A stretch of 64,000 nt of DNA from NCBI RefSeq assembly GCF_000020965.1, contig NC_011297.1, forward strand, positions 1,068,387 to 1,132,386, written 5' to 3'. Position numbers and translations under genes: made by a program. Below are positions 1 through 11,594 of this stretch, one piece after another (the first letter of the stretch is position 1; every line of letters starts with the position of its first letter). Source of the stretch: Dictyoglomus thermophilum H-6-12 (lineage in GTDB: Bacteria > Dictyoglomota > Dictyoglomia > Dictyoglomales > Dictyoglomaceae). The notes beneath the pieces were generated by a model. It saw only the letters and a program-made list of their open reading frames with translations. It was not told the origin of the DNA and ran no database searches.

Positions 1-558
1 ATACCAATTAACCTCAAAAACATTATCGGTCAAAGCAAAACGTCTAATGAACCCGTCACTATCATACTCATGATTTACAAGCCCAACCTTAGAATTCTTT
101 GAAAAAATATCTAATGGAAGAAATAATCTTTTTATAGAACCAAATTTAGGATTATCAGTTACAGTATAAAATGCAGCAATAACTATCCTCTTATCCTTTT
201 TCAATAAATCGGAGAAAACTTTGTCTGCGTCCTCACTAGATTTAACATCAAAATATAAATCAAAAGCAATGACTTTAGGATATTTACCTAACTTATCTAT
301 CAAAGCCTTGTAAATTCTTCTATCCCAAGGGAAATTACCAAGTTCTTCTATAGAAGAATCATCTATCCCTATTATTACTATAGGATCTCTTACCTTTTCC
401 TCGCCCCTTAAAGAAAATCTCAAATTAATTGAACTTAACTCTAAGTTGTACAACCAATGGATTTTAAATATAGCAATTACCAAGAGTATACTAAGTACTA
501 TTATCGATAGCTTTTTGTATAGTTTTTTACTCTTAAAGCTATGTCCAATCTTGAACAC
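1..558 (-). CDS. CHASE2-domain membrane sensor (C-terminus outside window)
   Basis: The visible 186 codons start at a GTG ten bases after the stop of the FecR gene. The protein opens with a basic stretch and one membrane helix, followed by an extracytoplasmic domain with the CHASE2 hallmarks DPIVIIGIDD, FPWDRR and a later GFIRRF element. CHASE2 domains sense unknown extracellular signals and are usually fused to a nucleotide cyclase, kinase or phosphatase, but that output domain lies beyond the left edge and cannot be named. The tight coupling to a FecR-domain gene is a known pairing. There is no stop in this frame up to position 1. The family is fairly sure; the function is not. Confidence 0.75.
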   Translation of the reverse strand, partial: MFKIGHSFKSKKLYKKLSIIVLSILLVIAIFKIHWLYNLELSSINLRFSLRGEEKVRDPIVIIGIDDSSIEELGNFPWDRRIYKALIDKLGKYPKVIAFDLYFDVKSSEDADKVFSDLLKKDKRIVIAAFYTVTDNPKFGSIKRLFLPLDIFSKNSKVGLVNHEYDSDGFIRRFALTDNVFEVNWY

Positions 559-567
559 TTCTCTTTA

Positions 568-2346
568 TTACAAATTTATTTTTGTAGTTAAATAATACAC
601 ATCCTTAGGATTTCCATATAAATCATAGGTTCTTTCAACAGTTAAAATAGCATCTACATTTTGAGCAATAGGATACACCATATTTAAAACAGAAATAGTA
701 TTGTTGTTTATAAATTGAAAAGGCAAAGAAATATTATCTTGCTCGTAAGATAAACTTATAGCCAATCTTTCTCCAAGCTTAAGATTAAATTGTCCATACA
801 AAGCAGGCATCTTAAAGTTATAAGATTCATACCTCATACCTAATGAGATAATATTTAAGATGTTTGTATCAAAACCTAAGATAGCTCCGCTTATTCTATT
901 ATTCGATTCCTCTATAGATGGTAGTAAATTTAGAATTTTATTTTTCTCATAATAGGCATTAAAGTAACTTGGAACAAAATTATCAGAGTAATTCAATGCT
1001 TGAAGATATAGTACTGAATTAATAATAGGGACAGACATCTGTAATCCTAAAGCAAATCCATTTTCAGAAAGTACCCTGCTATCTTCTAAGGAAATTCCAT
1101 CGTGAATGACTCTTTGAGCAAAAGTCGCAAAAACAACAAGGTTCCTTGTAAAATAATATCCAGCATCTATTCCTACAATTCCTTGCCTCTTAGAAATATC
1201 ACTATCCAAATCAAACATTCCATTCAGCCCAACTTCTAATTTATTTAATGGCCTATAGAACAATCTTAGGGCATAAGTGGTAGTTATATTTTCATCTCTA
1301 TTAAAAGGTGATGGGAGCAAGGTTATAATGCCACCTTTCTTAGGATTCTCTAACCTTAAGACTATGCCATCCATATCATAGGTAGAATATCTATTAGCAA
1401 TCAGCCCATAACCCAAATTGAAATTATCAATATTTCCATATCTGACGCCAAGCCATGGAAGATTTAGTTCCCCATATTTAACCCTTGCTTGAATGTAACT
1501 TACATCCTCGGCATTAGTATAAAGAGAAAGGTCTAAGCCTAACCTTATCGGTCCTAAGGCAAGTTCAGGAGTGAAGGACAATTTTGCTAAGGTCAAGTCA
1601 CCCTTCTTGAAAATTCCATAATCTAAGCTATTGTTAGCAAAAATTGATCCTTTTTGTGAACTCTTAGCGCCTGAGGGAGTAACTCTCTCTTTTTCTCCTT
1701 TATCTTCTTCTCTCTTTTCCTCCTTCTTTTCTTCCTCATCAAACTTTTCTATTTCCGTTATTTTAGAAGGCTCCTCAGGAGACTCACCAGGTTTTACAAT
1801 ACTTTTAAATCCTTCTTTTACTTCTATAGTTTTATCCTTAGCAGTAAATAAAACAACTCCTCTCAAAGTCCAGATTTTTGTGGTACCATCTTCTAAGACT
1901 TCCTGAATCCATTCAGTTCCTCTTACTCCTGCTACAGCAGTAGGAGTTTGAACCTCTACCCTTTCTCCTTGTGATAGCAGTCTGTCAATTGTAGCCCATA
2001 TCTTTCCTATAAGTAGTTTAAATATAGAAACTTCTTTTTTGGTATCTTTATCATAGTCCAAATTTAAAATATCAAGTTGAGTATTTGATCCAAGCTTTAG
2101 CGTAGATCTATCAGAAAATTGTAATATAGCCTGAGAATTTTGATGAACCCATACTTTGTCTCCCGAAGCAAGTTCCATTTTTACTTTGGCAGGAATCCAC
2201 AACTCTGATTTTAGCTTTTTTACATATACATTCCCCTTTATATATGTAATTATGGCTACTCTTGTTTTTGAAGAATCTTGAGAGAAGGCTAAAGTTGGTA
2301 GAATACTAAAAAAAATTAAAATAAAGATTAAGATTTTCTTAATCAT
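568..2346 (-). CDS. FecR-domain protein with C-terminal beta-barrel-like region
   Basis: 592 residues. Residues 1-22 are a signal peptide ending in LAFS. Residues about 40-185 form a FecR domain with the diagnostic TPTAVAGVRGTEW motif at 134-146. Residues about 190-230 are an acidic/lysine linker (EEEKKEEKREEDKGEKE). Residues about 235-592 consist of alternating hydrophobic/polar strands with many Tyr/Asn/Gly and end in YYLTTKINL, as in outer-membrane beta-barrels. FecR domains usually transduce or scaffold signals in the periplasm. Fusion to a barrel would place this one at an outer membrane, which is inference. The start is supported by an AGGTGAAAAG ribosome site. It is probably co-transcribed with the CHASE2 gene. 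Confidence 0.8.
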   Translation of the reverse strand: MIKKILIFILIFFSILPTLAFSQDSSKTRVAIITYIKGNVYVKKLKSELWIPAKVKMELASGDKVWVHQNSQAILQFSDRSTLKLGSNTQLDILNLDYDKDTKKEVSIFKLLIGKIWATIDRLLSQGERVEVQTPTAVAGVRGTEWIQEVLEDGTTKIWTLRGVVLFTAKDKTIEVKEGFKSIVKPGESPEEPSKITEIEKFDEEEKKEEKREEDKGEKERVTPSGAKSSQKGSIFANNSLDYGIFKKGDLTLAKLSFTPELALGPIRLGLDLSLYTNAEDVSYIQARVKYGELNLPWLGVRYGNIDNFNLGYGLIANRYSTYDMDGIVLRLENPKKGGIITLLPSPFNRDENITTTYALRLFYRPLNKLEVGLNGMFDLDSDISKRQGIVGIDAGYYFTRNLVVFATFAQRVIHDGISLEDSRVLSENGFALGLQMSVPIINSVLYLQALNYSDNFVPSYFNAYYEKNKILNLLPSIEESNNRISGAILGFDTNILNIISLGMRYESYNFKMPALYGQFNLKLGERLAISLSYEQDNISLPFQFINNNTISVLNMVYPIAQNVDAILTVERTYDLYGNPKDVYYLTTKINL

Positions 2347-2389
2347 TTTCTTTTCACCTCAATTTTAAAGTTTTATTAAACCAATTTTA

Positions 2390-2398
2390 ATTATATCA
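2390..2398 (-). promoter_or_regulatory. Extended -10 promoter for the FecR gene
   Basis: On the minus strand the sequence reads TGATATAAT, a TGn-extended -10, about 45 bases before the FecR start. The TG comes from the TGA stop codon of coaX, so the promoter is built on the upstream gene's end. No good -35 is visible. Confidence 0.4.
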
Positions 2399-3163
2399 TA
2401 AATTCTTCAGATAGAGATAATACAATCCTTTTAACGTAAGAAATGGATCGATAATCTTGTCTCTTAAATATTTTGAATGCGGAACGATCCTTTTTGCCCA
2501 TCCCCCTGTACTTACAAGTACTGGCTTATGCTTCAATTCTTTAATCTGTCTTTCAATAATACCATCCACTAATCCCGCAAAACCATAAACAATACCTGCT
2601 TGTATTGCAGATATTGTATTTCTACCAAGAGAAGTCTCAGGAGCTCTTATATCTACTTGAGGAAGTTTTGCTGTTTTTTCAAAAAGTGCAAAAGTTGCAG
2701 TACCTACTCCAGGAGCTATAGCAACTCCAAGAAATTTTTTCTTTTCTATCACAGAAAAAGTAGTCGCTGTTCCAAAATCTATTGCAATACCACACTCACC
2801 ATATTCCTCATCTATAGCAACAACATTACAAATTAGATCTGCACCTACTTCTTTAGGATTTTCTGTCTCAATAGATATTCCTGTTTTTATTCCTGGTTCT
2901 ACAACAAAGGGAGGATTTCCAAAAAGATAAGTTATAGCCTCTATGAAAGAAGAAGTTAAAGAGGGAACCACTGAAGAAAGTGCAACACCAGAAACTTCTC
3001 TTTCTTGCAATCTTTCCCTTTTAAGAGTCCATTCAATCATTAACGCATACTCATAACTTGTAGAAAATTTTTTTGTTTCAAATTCATAACTTGATATTAT
3101 TTTATTATCATCAAAATAAGCTAGATCAATATTTGAGTTACCAATATCAATAGTAAGAATCAA
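2396..3163 (-). CDS. coaX: Type III pantothenate kinase
   Basis: 255 residues, the usual CoaX length. It phosphorylates pantothenate, the first step of coenzyme A synthesis, in the cytoplasm. ASKHA-fold signatures are visible: phosphate motif DIGNSN (6-11), GADL (107-110), DFGTATT (129-135) and STGGWA near the C-terminus. Type III kinases lack a P-loop and typically need a monovalent cation. It begins 7 bases after the stop of an ECF transporter S-component gene, suggesting that uptake and phosphorylation of pantothenate are encoded together. Confidence 0.95.
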   Translation of the reverse strand: MILTIDIGNSNIDLAYFDDNKIISSYEFETKKFSTSYEYALMIEWTLKRERLQEREVSGVALSSVVPSLTSSFIEAITYLFGNPPFVVEPGIKTGISIETENPKEVGADLICNVVAIDEEYGECGIAIDFGTATTFSVIEKKKFLGVAIAPGVGTATFALFEKTAKLPQVDIRAPETSLGRNTISAIQAGIVYGFAGLVDGIIERQIKELKHKPVLVSTGGWAKRIVPHSKYLRDKIIDPFLTLKGLYYLYLKNL

Positions 3164-3169
3164 ACCTTA

Positions 3170-3886
3170 TCACTCCCTCTTAACAAACTTCTCTATAGCT
3201 AGTACAATAGGAGGGCATATAATTGTGGCTAACACTGCCTCAGGAATTCCTTGAACAATTCCGATAGTAATAATTACTTGAATAGGGAAAATCTTAGCCA
3301 TTGCTGCAAGACCTAAAGTACCGATTGTATTGGTAAGACTTCCTAAGAAGGATGCTATTCCAAGACCTATTATCTTTATTTCTTTTTCTTTAATAAGAAA
3401 TATAATAGAAATGGAAATTACAAAAGCAACAATTGACACTAGAAAACTATACTCTATAGGATACGTAACTAGCAGATCTGAGAACCACTCGTTAAGTATA
3501 AATAATCCTGAAAGATACAAAAAGGAAAATATTGCAATCGCAATAATAACAAGAGCATAATTTCTAATCTTTTTTTGGTAATTCGTATACCTTAGAAAGA
3601 AGGCATAAACTAAACCAGAAACTATACCTATAAAGGGTCTTGCGGGTAAAAGTACCCAAAAAGGTGCTATATGAGAGAAATACAAAACAGCTGAAAACCC
3701 AAACATTAAACCAGCCAATGCTCCAACCCATGGACCTAATAGAATACCAGCAAGAATTACAGGGATATGCATAAGAGTAGCAGCGCCAGCCGGTGTGGGA
3801 ACAGCAACATAACCAATACGAGAAATACCCATTAAAAGGGTTAAAGCAAGAAAGATAGATGAAAGGGCTACTTTTTTAGAATTCAT
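3170..3886 (-). CDS. ECF transporter S component, probable pantothenate uptake
   Basis: 238 residues with about six hydrophobic segments and no signal peptide, typical of an energy-coupling-factor substrate-binding subunit. The N-terminal MNSKKVALSSIFLALTLLM, the GPWVGALAGLMFG stretch and the PARPFIG turn match this family. No ATPase or T subunit is nearby, so it would use shared group-II ECF modules encoded elsewhere. The substrate is inferred from the downstream coaX and from the pan-like leader upstream, which both point to pantothenate (PanT role). Without that context it could be another vitamin transporter. Confidence 0.8.
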   Translation of the reverse strand: MNSKKVALSSIFLALTLLMGISRIGYVAVPTPAGAATLMHIPVILAGILLGPWVGALAGLMFGFSAVLYFSHIAPFWVLLPARPFIGIVSGLVYAFFLRYTNYQKKIRNYALVIIAIAIFSFLYLSGLFILNEWFSDLLVTYPIEYSFLVSIVAFVISISIIFLIKEKEIKIIGLGIASFLGSLTNTIGTLGLAAMAKIFPIQVIITIGIVQGIPEAVLATIICPPIVLAIEKFVKRE

Positions 3887-3905
3887 TTAATTAAAACCTC
3901 CCTTC

Positions 3906-3993
3906 CGGCTCCCTAAAAGGGATGCCGTTTTTTGATTTAACTCGTCAAAAATTCCCTAAACTTACAGTCCTGCGACCTTTAGGTCTGCAGGCT
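3906..3993 (-). ncRNA. Tandem bulged-A hairpin leader, pan-motif-like
   Basis: The roughly 110-nt untranslated leader of the ECF-coaX transcript contains two hairpins of the same design. The first (3993-3966) pairs AGCCTGC-a-GACC with GGTC-GCAGG-a-CT around a TAAA loop, leaving one unpaired A on each arm. The second (3927-3906) pairs CGGC-a-TCCC with GGGA-GCCG around TTTTA, with one unpaired A on the 5' arm. The published pan motif is a stem with two conserved bulged adenosines, often in tandem, upstream of panB/C/D genes. Here the gene context is also pantothenate (transport and kinase). The match is from memory of the motif; no covariance model was run. The second hairpin ends just before the ribosome site GGAAGGGAGG, so it could control translation. 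Confidence 0.5.
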
Positions 3994-4005
3994 TTATTTG
4001 AAGAC

Positions 4006-4034
4006 ATTATAATAAATATATAGTCAAAATTCAA
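4006..4034 (-). promoter_or_regulatory. Promoter of the ECF-coaX operon
   Basis: Minus strand TTGAAT-N17-TATAAT, with the -10 at 4011-4006. The predicted start is near 3999, a few bases before the first bulged-A hairpin. The same TTGAAT-N17-TATAAT arrangement precedes the tRNA-Met/Val pair later in the window. Confidence 0.75.
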
Positions 4035-4047
4035 GGAGGATTAAAAG

Positions 4048-4593
4048 ATGAATTTGGATAAGAAAATATTGAGAAAGGAATTAAAAGAAAAAAGAAGAAA
4101 AATAGAAGAAAAAGAAGAAAAATCCCATCAAATATTTCATAATCTCCAAAAATTAACAATATGGAAGAACGCCAAAATTATAAACACTTATGTATCCTTA
4201 GAAGACGAAGTAGATACCAGGTTTATAATTTATCATGGACTAATAGAAGGAAAAAGAATCTTTTGCCCTATTATTGTGAAGGACGATCTAAAATTTGGAG
4301 AAATCTTTTCTTTTAATGACCTTAAAAAAGGCCCATTAGGAATCCTTCAACCAGAAAAATCTACTATAGTAAAACACTTTGATTTAATAATCGTTCCTGG
4401 AATAGCCTTTGATAAAAGAGGGTATAGAATAGGATATGGTAAAGGCTATTATGATAAATTTTTAAATAAAATGAAAGAAACAATCAAAATAGGATTGACT
4501 TTTGATGATCTTCTATTTGAAGAATTGCCTTATGAAGATCACGATCAAAAGGTTGACATTGTAATAACCGAAAAAAGAATAATTAAAACCTAA
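4048..4593 (+). CDS. 5-formyltetrahydrofolate cyclo-ligase
   Basis: 181 residues, normal length. It converts 5-formyl-THF to 5,10-methenyl-THF with ATP, returning a storage folate to the one-carbon pool. The family signature GYGKGYYDKF is at 129-138, preceded by DLIIVPGIAFD; the lysine/arginine-rich N-terminus (KKILRKELKEKRR) is also typical. The start follows a strong AAGGAGG. The gene stands alone, divergent from ECF-coaX and convergent with the CXXC peptide gene, whose stop lies two bases away. Confidence 0.93.
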   Translation: MNLDKKILRKELKEKRRKIEEKEEKSHQIFHNLQKLTIWKNAKIINTYVSLEDEVDTRFIIYHGLIEGKRIFCPIIVKDDLKFGEIFSFNDLKKGPLGILQPEKSTIVKHFDLIIVPGIAFDKRGYRIGYGKGYYDKFLNKMKETIKIGLTFDDLLFEELPYEDHDQKVDIVITEKRIIKT

Positions 4594-4594
4594 A

Positions 4595-4735
4595 CTATTG
4601 GATACCTATGCAAGATAGACATAATAAAGTACTATTTCTGAAAATTTCTAATATTTCACTTTTTAAGATTCCAACATAAATAAAAACTATTATCAAGATC
4701 AAAAGTAAGATTCTTAAGATTAATCTTTTAGCCAT
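4595..4735 (-). CDS. Short membrane CXXC peptide (CD1871A-like)
   Basis: 46 codons. The ATG lies inside the last codons of the thioredoxin gene (16-base overlap). The peptide has a basic N-terminus (MAKRLILR), a single hydrophobic helix, a short polar EILEIFR segment and a C-terminal CLSCIGIQ. This architecture fits the small CD1871A-family CXXC proteins, which I recall as often found beside TlpA-type thioredoxins and 4Fe-4S proteins; their function is unknown. The overlap with tlpA argues for translational coupling and a joint redox role. A redox partner or metal site for the CXXC is conjecture. Confidence 0.65.
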   Translation of the reverse strand: MAKRLILRILLLILIIVFIYVGILKSEILEIFRNSTLLCLSCIGIQ

Positions 4736-5232
4736 TTCTCCAAATCCTTTTTAAATTCTTTCTCAGGAAGTATTCCTAAATATATTTTCCTCACTATAAA
4801 CTTTTTGTCAATTAAAAAGGACGTCGGAATGGCTAATATATTATAAATGTATCCTACACTTCCCTTACTGTCAGAAAGGACAAGAAAACTTATACTTACA
4901 CTTTTTAAATACTCTTTGAGAGAGTTTACATCACTGTCAAGGCTTACAGCAACTACCTTAAATTTCTCATTTTTATATTCTTTTTGAATCCTATCTAACA
5001 TAGGTACCTCATATCTACAAGGTGGGCACCATGTGGCCCAAAAGTTTAATAATACTACATTACCTTTAAAAGAAGAAAGAGTATATTTCTTACCTTTAAT
5101 ATCAGGAAGTGTAAAATCAACAGCTGGGGAATTTTCGGAAACTTGAGGCTGTTTAGAGTATACTAGTGTTGATGAAAGAATAACCATAAATACCAATATA
5201 AAGATGATTCTTAACTTAAAAATTTTTCTCAT
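4720..5232 (-). CDS. TlpA-like thioredoxin-fold disulfide oxidoreductase
   Basis: 170 residues: an N-terminal membrane anchor or signal (residues about 7-25), then a thioredoxin fold with the active site WCPPC at 68-72 inside NFWATWCPPC. It resembles TlpA/ResA thiol reductases that act outside the membrane, for example in cytochrome or envelope protein maturation. The cis-proline region is present as AIPTSFLID. The start is preceded by AAGGAGGTG. It lies just downstream of the rRNA terminator and no convincing separate promoter is visible, so low-level read-through from the rRNA operon is possible. Confidence 0.9.
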   Translation of the reverse strand: MRKIFKLRIIFILVFMVILSSTLVYSKQPQVSENSPAVDFTLPDIKGKKYTLSSFKGNVVLLNFWATWCPPCRYEVPMLDRIQKEYKNEKFKVVAVSLDSDVNSLKEYLKSVSISFLVLSDSKGSVGYIYNILAIPTSFLIDKKFIVRKIYLGILPEKEFKKDLEKWLKD

Positions 5233-5251
5233 CTCTAAATTTTCACCTCCT

Positions 5252-5324
5252 TATAAAATAAAACCTCCAGGCGAGGTAGGGGGTGATGGGTGAGGGGGGA
5301 AGGGGACCCTCGCCTGGAAGTTTT
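5252..5324 (-). terminator. rRNA operon terminator with C-rich loop
   Basis: A nearly perfect stem pairs 5324-5308 with 5276-5260 (core CCAGGCGAGG/CCTCGCCTGG) and is followed on the minus strand by GGTTTTATTTTAT. The roughly 31-base loop is almost pure pyrimidine; its complement on the template strand holds four G-runs (5279-5305). Flanking AAAAC/GTTTT makes the hairpin usable in both directions. Confidence 0.8.
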
Positions 5325-5446
5325 ATTAACAAACTATCTTTGATAAAAATCATACAATATAAAAAAATTTTTGTCAATATTCCTAACATAATTTTTAAAA
5401 ACACATAAAGATCACCAAAAAAGCAAAAAAAAGGGAGGAAGGCTCT

Positions 5447-5562
5447 CTGGCAATGACCTACTCTCCCACCCCGTTGCCAGGGCAGTACCATCGGCGCTGG
5501 AGGGCTTAGCTTCCGTGTTCGGAATGGGAACGGGCGTTTCCCCTCCGCTCTAATCACCAGTA
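5447..5562 (-). rRNA. rrf: 5S ribosomal RNA
   Basis: About 116 nt, the last gene of the rRNA operon. The terminal helix CTGGTGA...TTGCCAG, the conserved CCCATTCCGAACACGGAAG segment and GGGAGAGTAGG near the 3' end are visible on the minus strand. Ends are set by the terminal helix and may be off by a few bases. Confidence 0.93.
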
Positions 5563-5589
5563 GCCTTCCTCCCTCTATACTCTCCATAA

Positions 5590-5623
5590 CTCCTCCAAGA
5601 AGGATCATACAGTAACCAGCCAG

Positions 5624-5632
<9 letters not shown>
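5590..5632 (-). other. 3' arm of the 23S processing stem
   Basis: This segment is an almost exact inverted copy of 8631-8672, on the other side of 23S (for example CAGTAACCAGCC against GGCTGATTACTG). In the precursor the two arms form a helix of about 40 bp that brackets 23S, the usual RNase III-type processing stem. Confidence 0.75.
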
Positions 5633-8640
<3,008 letters not shown>

Positions 8641-8686
8641 CGGCTGATTACTGTATCATCCCTCTTGGATCTCTCCCTAATCTTCT

Positions 8687-8698
8687 TTTGTCTAAGGT
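8687..8698 (-). promoter_or_regulatory. boxA-like repeat in the 16S-23S spacer
   Basis: The 12-mer ACCTTAGACAAA follows tRNA-Ala and precedes the 23S processing stem. The identical 12-mer occurs in the rRNA leader at 10595-10606. Antitermination boxA elements occur at exactly these two places in many bacterial rRNA operons. The sequence resembles only loosely the known boxA forms (CTTTGAAAA-type), so the role is inferred. Confidence 0.4.
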
Positions 8699-8703
8699 AC
8701 AAA

Positions 8704-8779
8704 TGGTGGAGCTGACCGGACTTGAACCGGTGACCCCCTGCGTGCAAAGCAGGTGCTCTCCCAGCTGAGCTACAGCCCC
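8704..8779 (-). tRNA. tRNA-Ala (TGC)
   Basis: 76 nt with encoded CCA. Anticodon stem CCTGC/GCAGG encloses TTTGCAC, giving anticodon TGC; the T-arm GGTTCAAGTCC and D-arm AGCTCAGCTGGGAGAGC are normal. It is the second spacer tRNA of the rRNA operon. Confidence 0.97.
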
Positions 8780-8801
8780 ACCCTCAATTTCAAACTTAAA
8801 T

Positions 8802-8878
<77 letters not shown>

Positions 8879-8891
8879 TTTTCAAAAATTC

Positions 8892-8924
8892 AGGGAGGAG
8901 AGGAAGAAGGTGAGAAAAGGAAAG
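8892..8924 (-). other. 3' arm of the 16S processing stem
   Basis: The transcript here is pyrimidine-rich and is complementary, with a few bulges, to the purine-rich leader at about 10561-10594 (shared + strand elements such as GGAAGAAGG and GGAAAG). Together they form a helix of about 30 bp around 16S. Confidence 0.65.
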
Positions 8925-8944
8925 CTTATCCTAAATTCTCCGTA

Positions 8945-10492
<1,548 letters not shown>

Positions 10493-10556
10493 CGGTTATA
10501 ATAAATATAACCTTCCTCTCGGAAGGTTTAATCCTCGCTCTTTATCTGTCCGACCG

Positions 10557-10606
10557 CTTCCCTTTCCTCTTTTCCCTTCTTCCTTCTCTCTCCCTTTGTC
10601 TAAGGT
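10557..10606 (-). other. rRNA leader: purine-rich processing arm and boxA-like repeat
   Basis: 10597-10557 is an uninterrupted 41-base purine tract in the transcript. It is the 5' arm of the 16S processing stem (partner at 8924-8892). Directly before it lies ACCTTAGACAAA (10606-10595), repeated in the 16S-23S spacer. A small hairpin CGCCC/GGGCG sits just upstream, giving a hairpin-then-boxA order like nut/antitermination sites. Confidence 0.5.
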
Positions 10607-10635
10607 TCATCCGCCCTTTCCCTCGGGCGCTTTAA

Positions 10636-10665
10636 ATTCTATCACAAACCCCTTACCCTTTGCAA
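10636..10665 (-). promoter_or_regulatory. rRNA operon promoter
   Basis: Minus strand TTGCAA-N18-TAGAAT with a TG one base before the -10 (extended -10). The expected start is near 10628, giving a leader of about 135 nt before 16S. No second promoter was evident in the short space before the upstream gene. Confidence 0.7.
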
Positions 10666-10685
10666 GAGGGTACCCTGACTTTTTT

Positions 10686-11591
10686 TTAACCTAAGTATAA
10701 GTTTTTAAACCCCAAGTTTTTAGCAATACTAATTGCCTCTTCATATTCTTTAGGTCTTATTCTTCTATTTATCTCAGGGTATTTATACGCCATGTATAAG
10801 GGTCTATACTGATCCATTATGTTGAGGAAAACCTCAATAGATAACTCTTCCTTAATAAAATTTAGCCATCCCTCTAATTCCGGTAAATGATTAGGTAACA
10901 AAAGATGTCTTATAATTAACCCTCTTATAGCAATATCCTCTTCATTTACTATCAAGTTTCCTACTTGTCTATACATTTCTTTTATTGCAATCTTTGTAAC
11001 CTCAGGATAATCCTCCGCGTTTGCAAACTTCTTTGCGGTTTCCGGATAATAAAACTTAATATCTGGCATGTATATATCAATTATTCCATCTAATAACCTA
11101 AGAATCTCCAAATTTTCGTATCCACTAGTATTATATACAATTGGAATCTCTAGACCTTGTTCTATTGCCTTTAATAAAGCTTCTATTATTTGAGGAACAA
11201 AATGAGTAGGAGTAACAAGATTAATATTGTGGCAACCAAGCCTTTGAAGATGCAACATTATACCAGCAAGTTCTTCAGTTGATATCTCCTCCCCAATTCC
11301 CAAATGACTTATAGTATAATTTTGACAAAATACACATCCTAAATTACAGAAAGTAAAAAATATAGTGCCTGAACCATTTCTACCCACAAGAACTTTTTCC
11401 TCACCAAAATGAGGGAAATAACTGGAAACTACAAGATTGTAAGGTGCTTTGCAATAACCCAACTCACCAATTTTTCTATTTACTTTGCATTTTCTTGGAC
11501 ATAAAGAGCAACTTTTCAAAACATCTTTTAATAAAATAACCCTTCTCTCAAGTTCCCCAGATTTGTAAAGACTTATATATGAAGGAATCAT
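10686..11591 (-). CDS. PflX-like radical SAM protein
   Basis: 301 residues. The radical SAM cluster motif C-x3-C-x2-C is at C82, C86 and C89 (FCNLGCVFC), and an extra N-terminal cysteine set lies at 28, 31, 35 and 47 (CSLCPRKC...C). This is the layout of the PflX/COG1313 group, related to pyruvate formate-lyase activating enzymes but of uncertain substrate; some members act as anaerobic glycyl-radical activators. It starts 3 bases after the stop of the TatD-linked radical SAM gene, so the two are cotranscribed. The 3' end abuts the rRNA promoter region. Confidence 0.85.
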   Translation of the reverse strand: MIPSYISLYKSGELERRVILLKDVLKSCSLCPRKCKVNRKIGELGYCKAPYNLVVSSYFPHFGEEKVLVGRNGSGTIFFTFCNLGCVFCQNYTISHLGIGEEISTEELAGIMLHLQRLGCHNINLVTPTHFVPQIIEALLKAIEQGLEIPIVYNTSGYENLEILRLLDGIIDIYMPDIKFYYPETAKKFANAEDYPEVTKIAIKEMYRQVGNLIVNEEDIAIRGLIIRHLLLPNHLPELEGWLNFIKEELSIEVFLNIMDQYRPLYMAYKYPEINRRIRPKEYEEAISIAKNLGFKNLYLG

Positions 11592-11594
11592 ATT

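Noticed and set aside
3906-3938. Plus-strand intrinsic terminator (hairpin followed by TTTTTT)
   Set aside because: It does look like one, but no plus-strand gene ends there; the paired bulged-A design and minus-strand promoter fit a leader better. Antisense termination is not excluded.
10557-10597. H-DNA/triplex-forming tract
   Set aside because: The complementary pyrimidine tract after 16S explains it as a processing stem.
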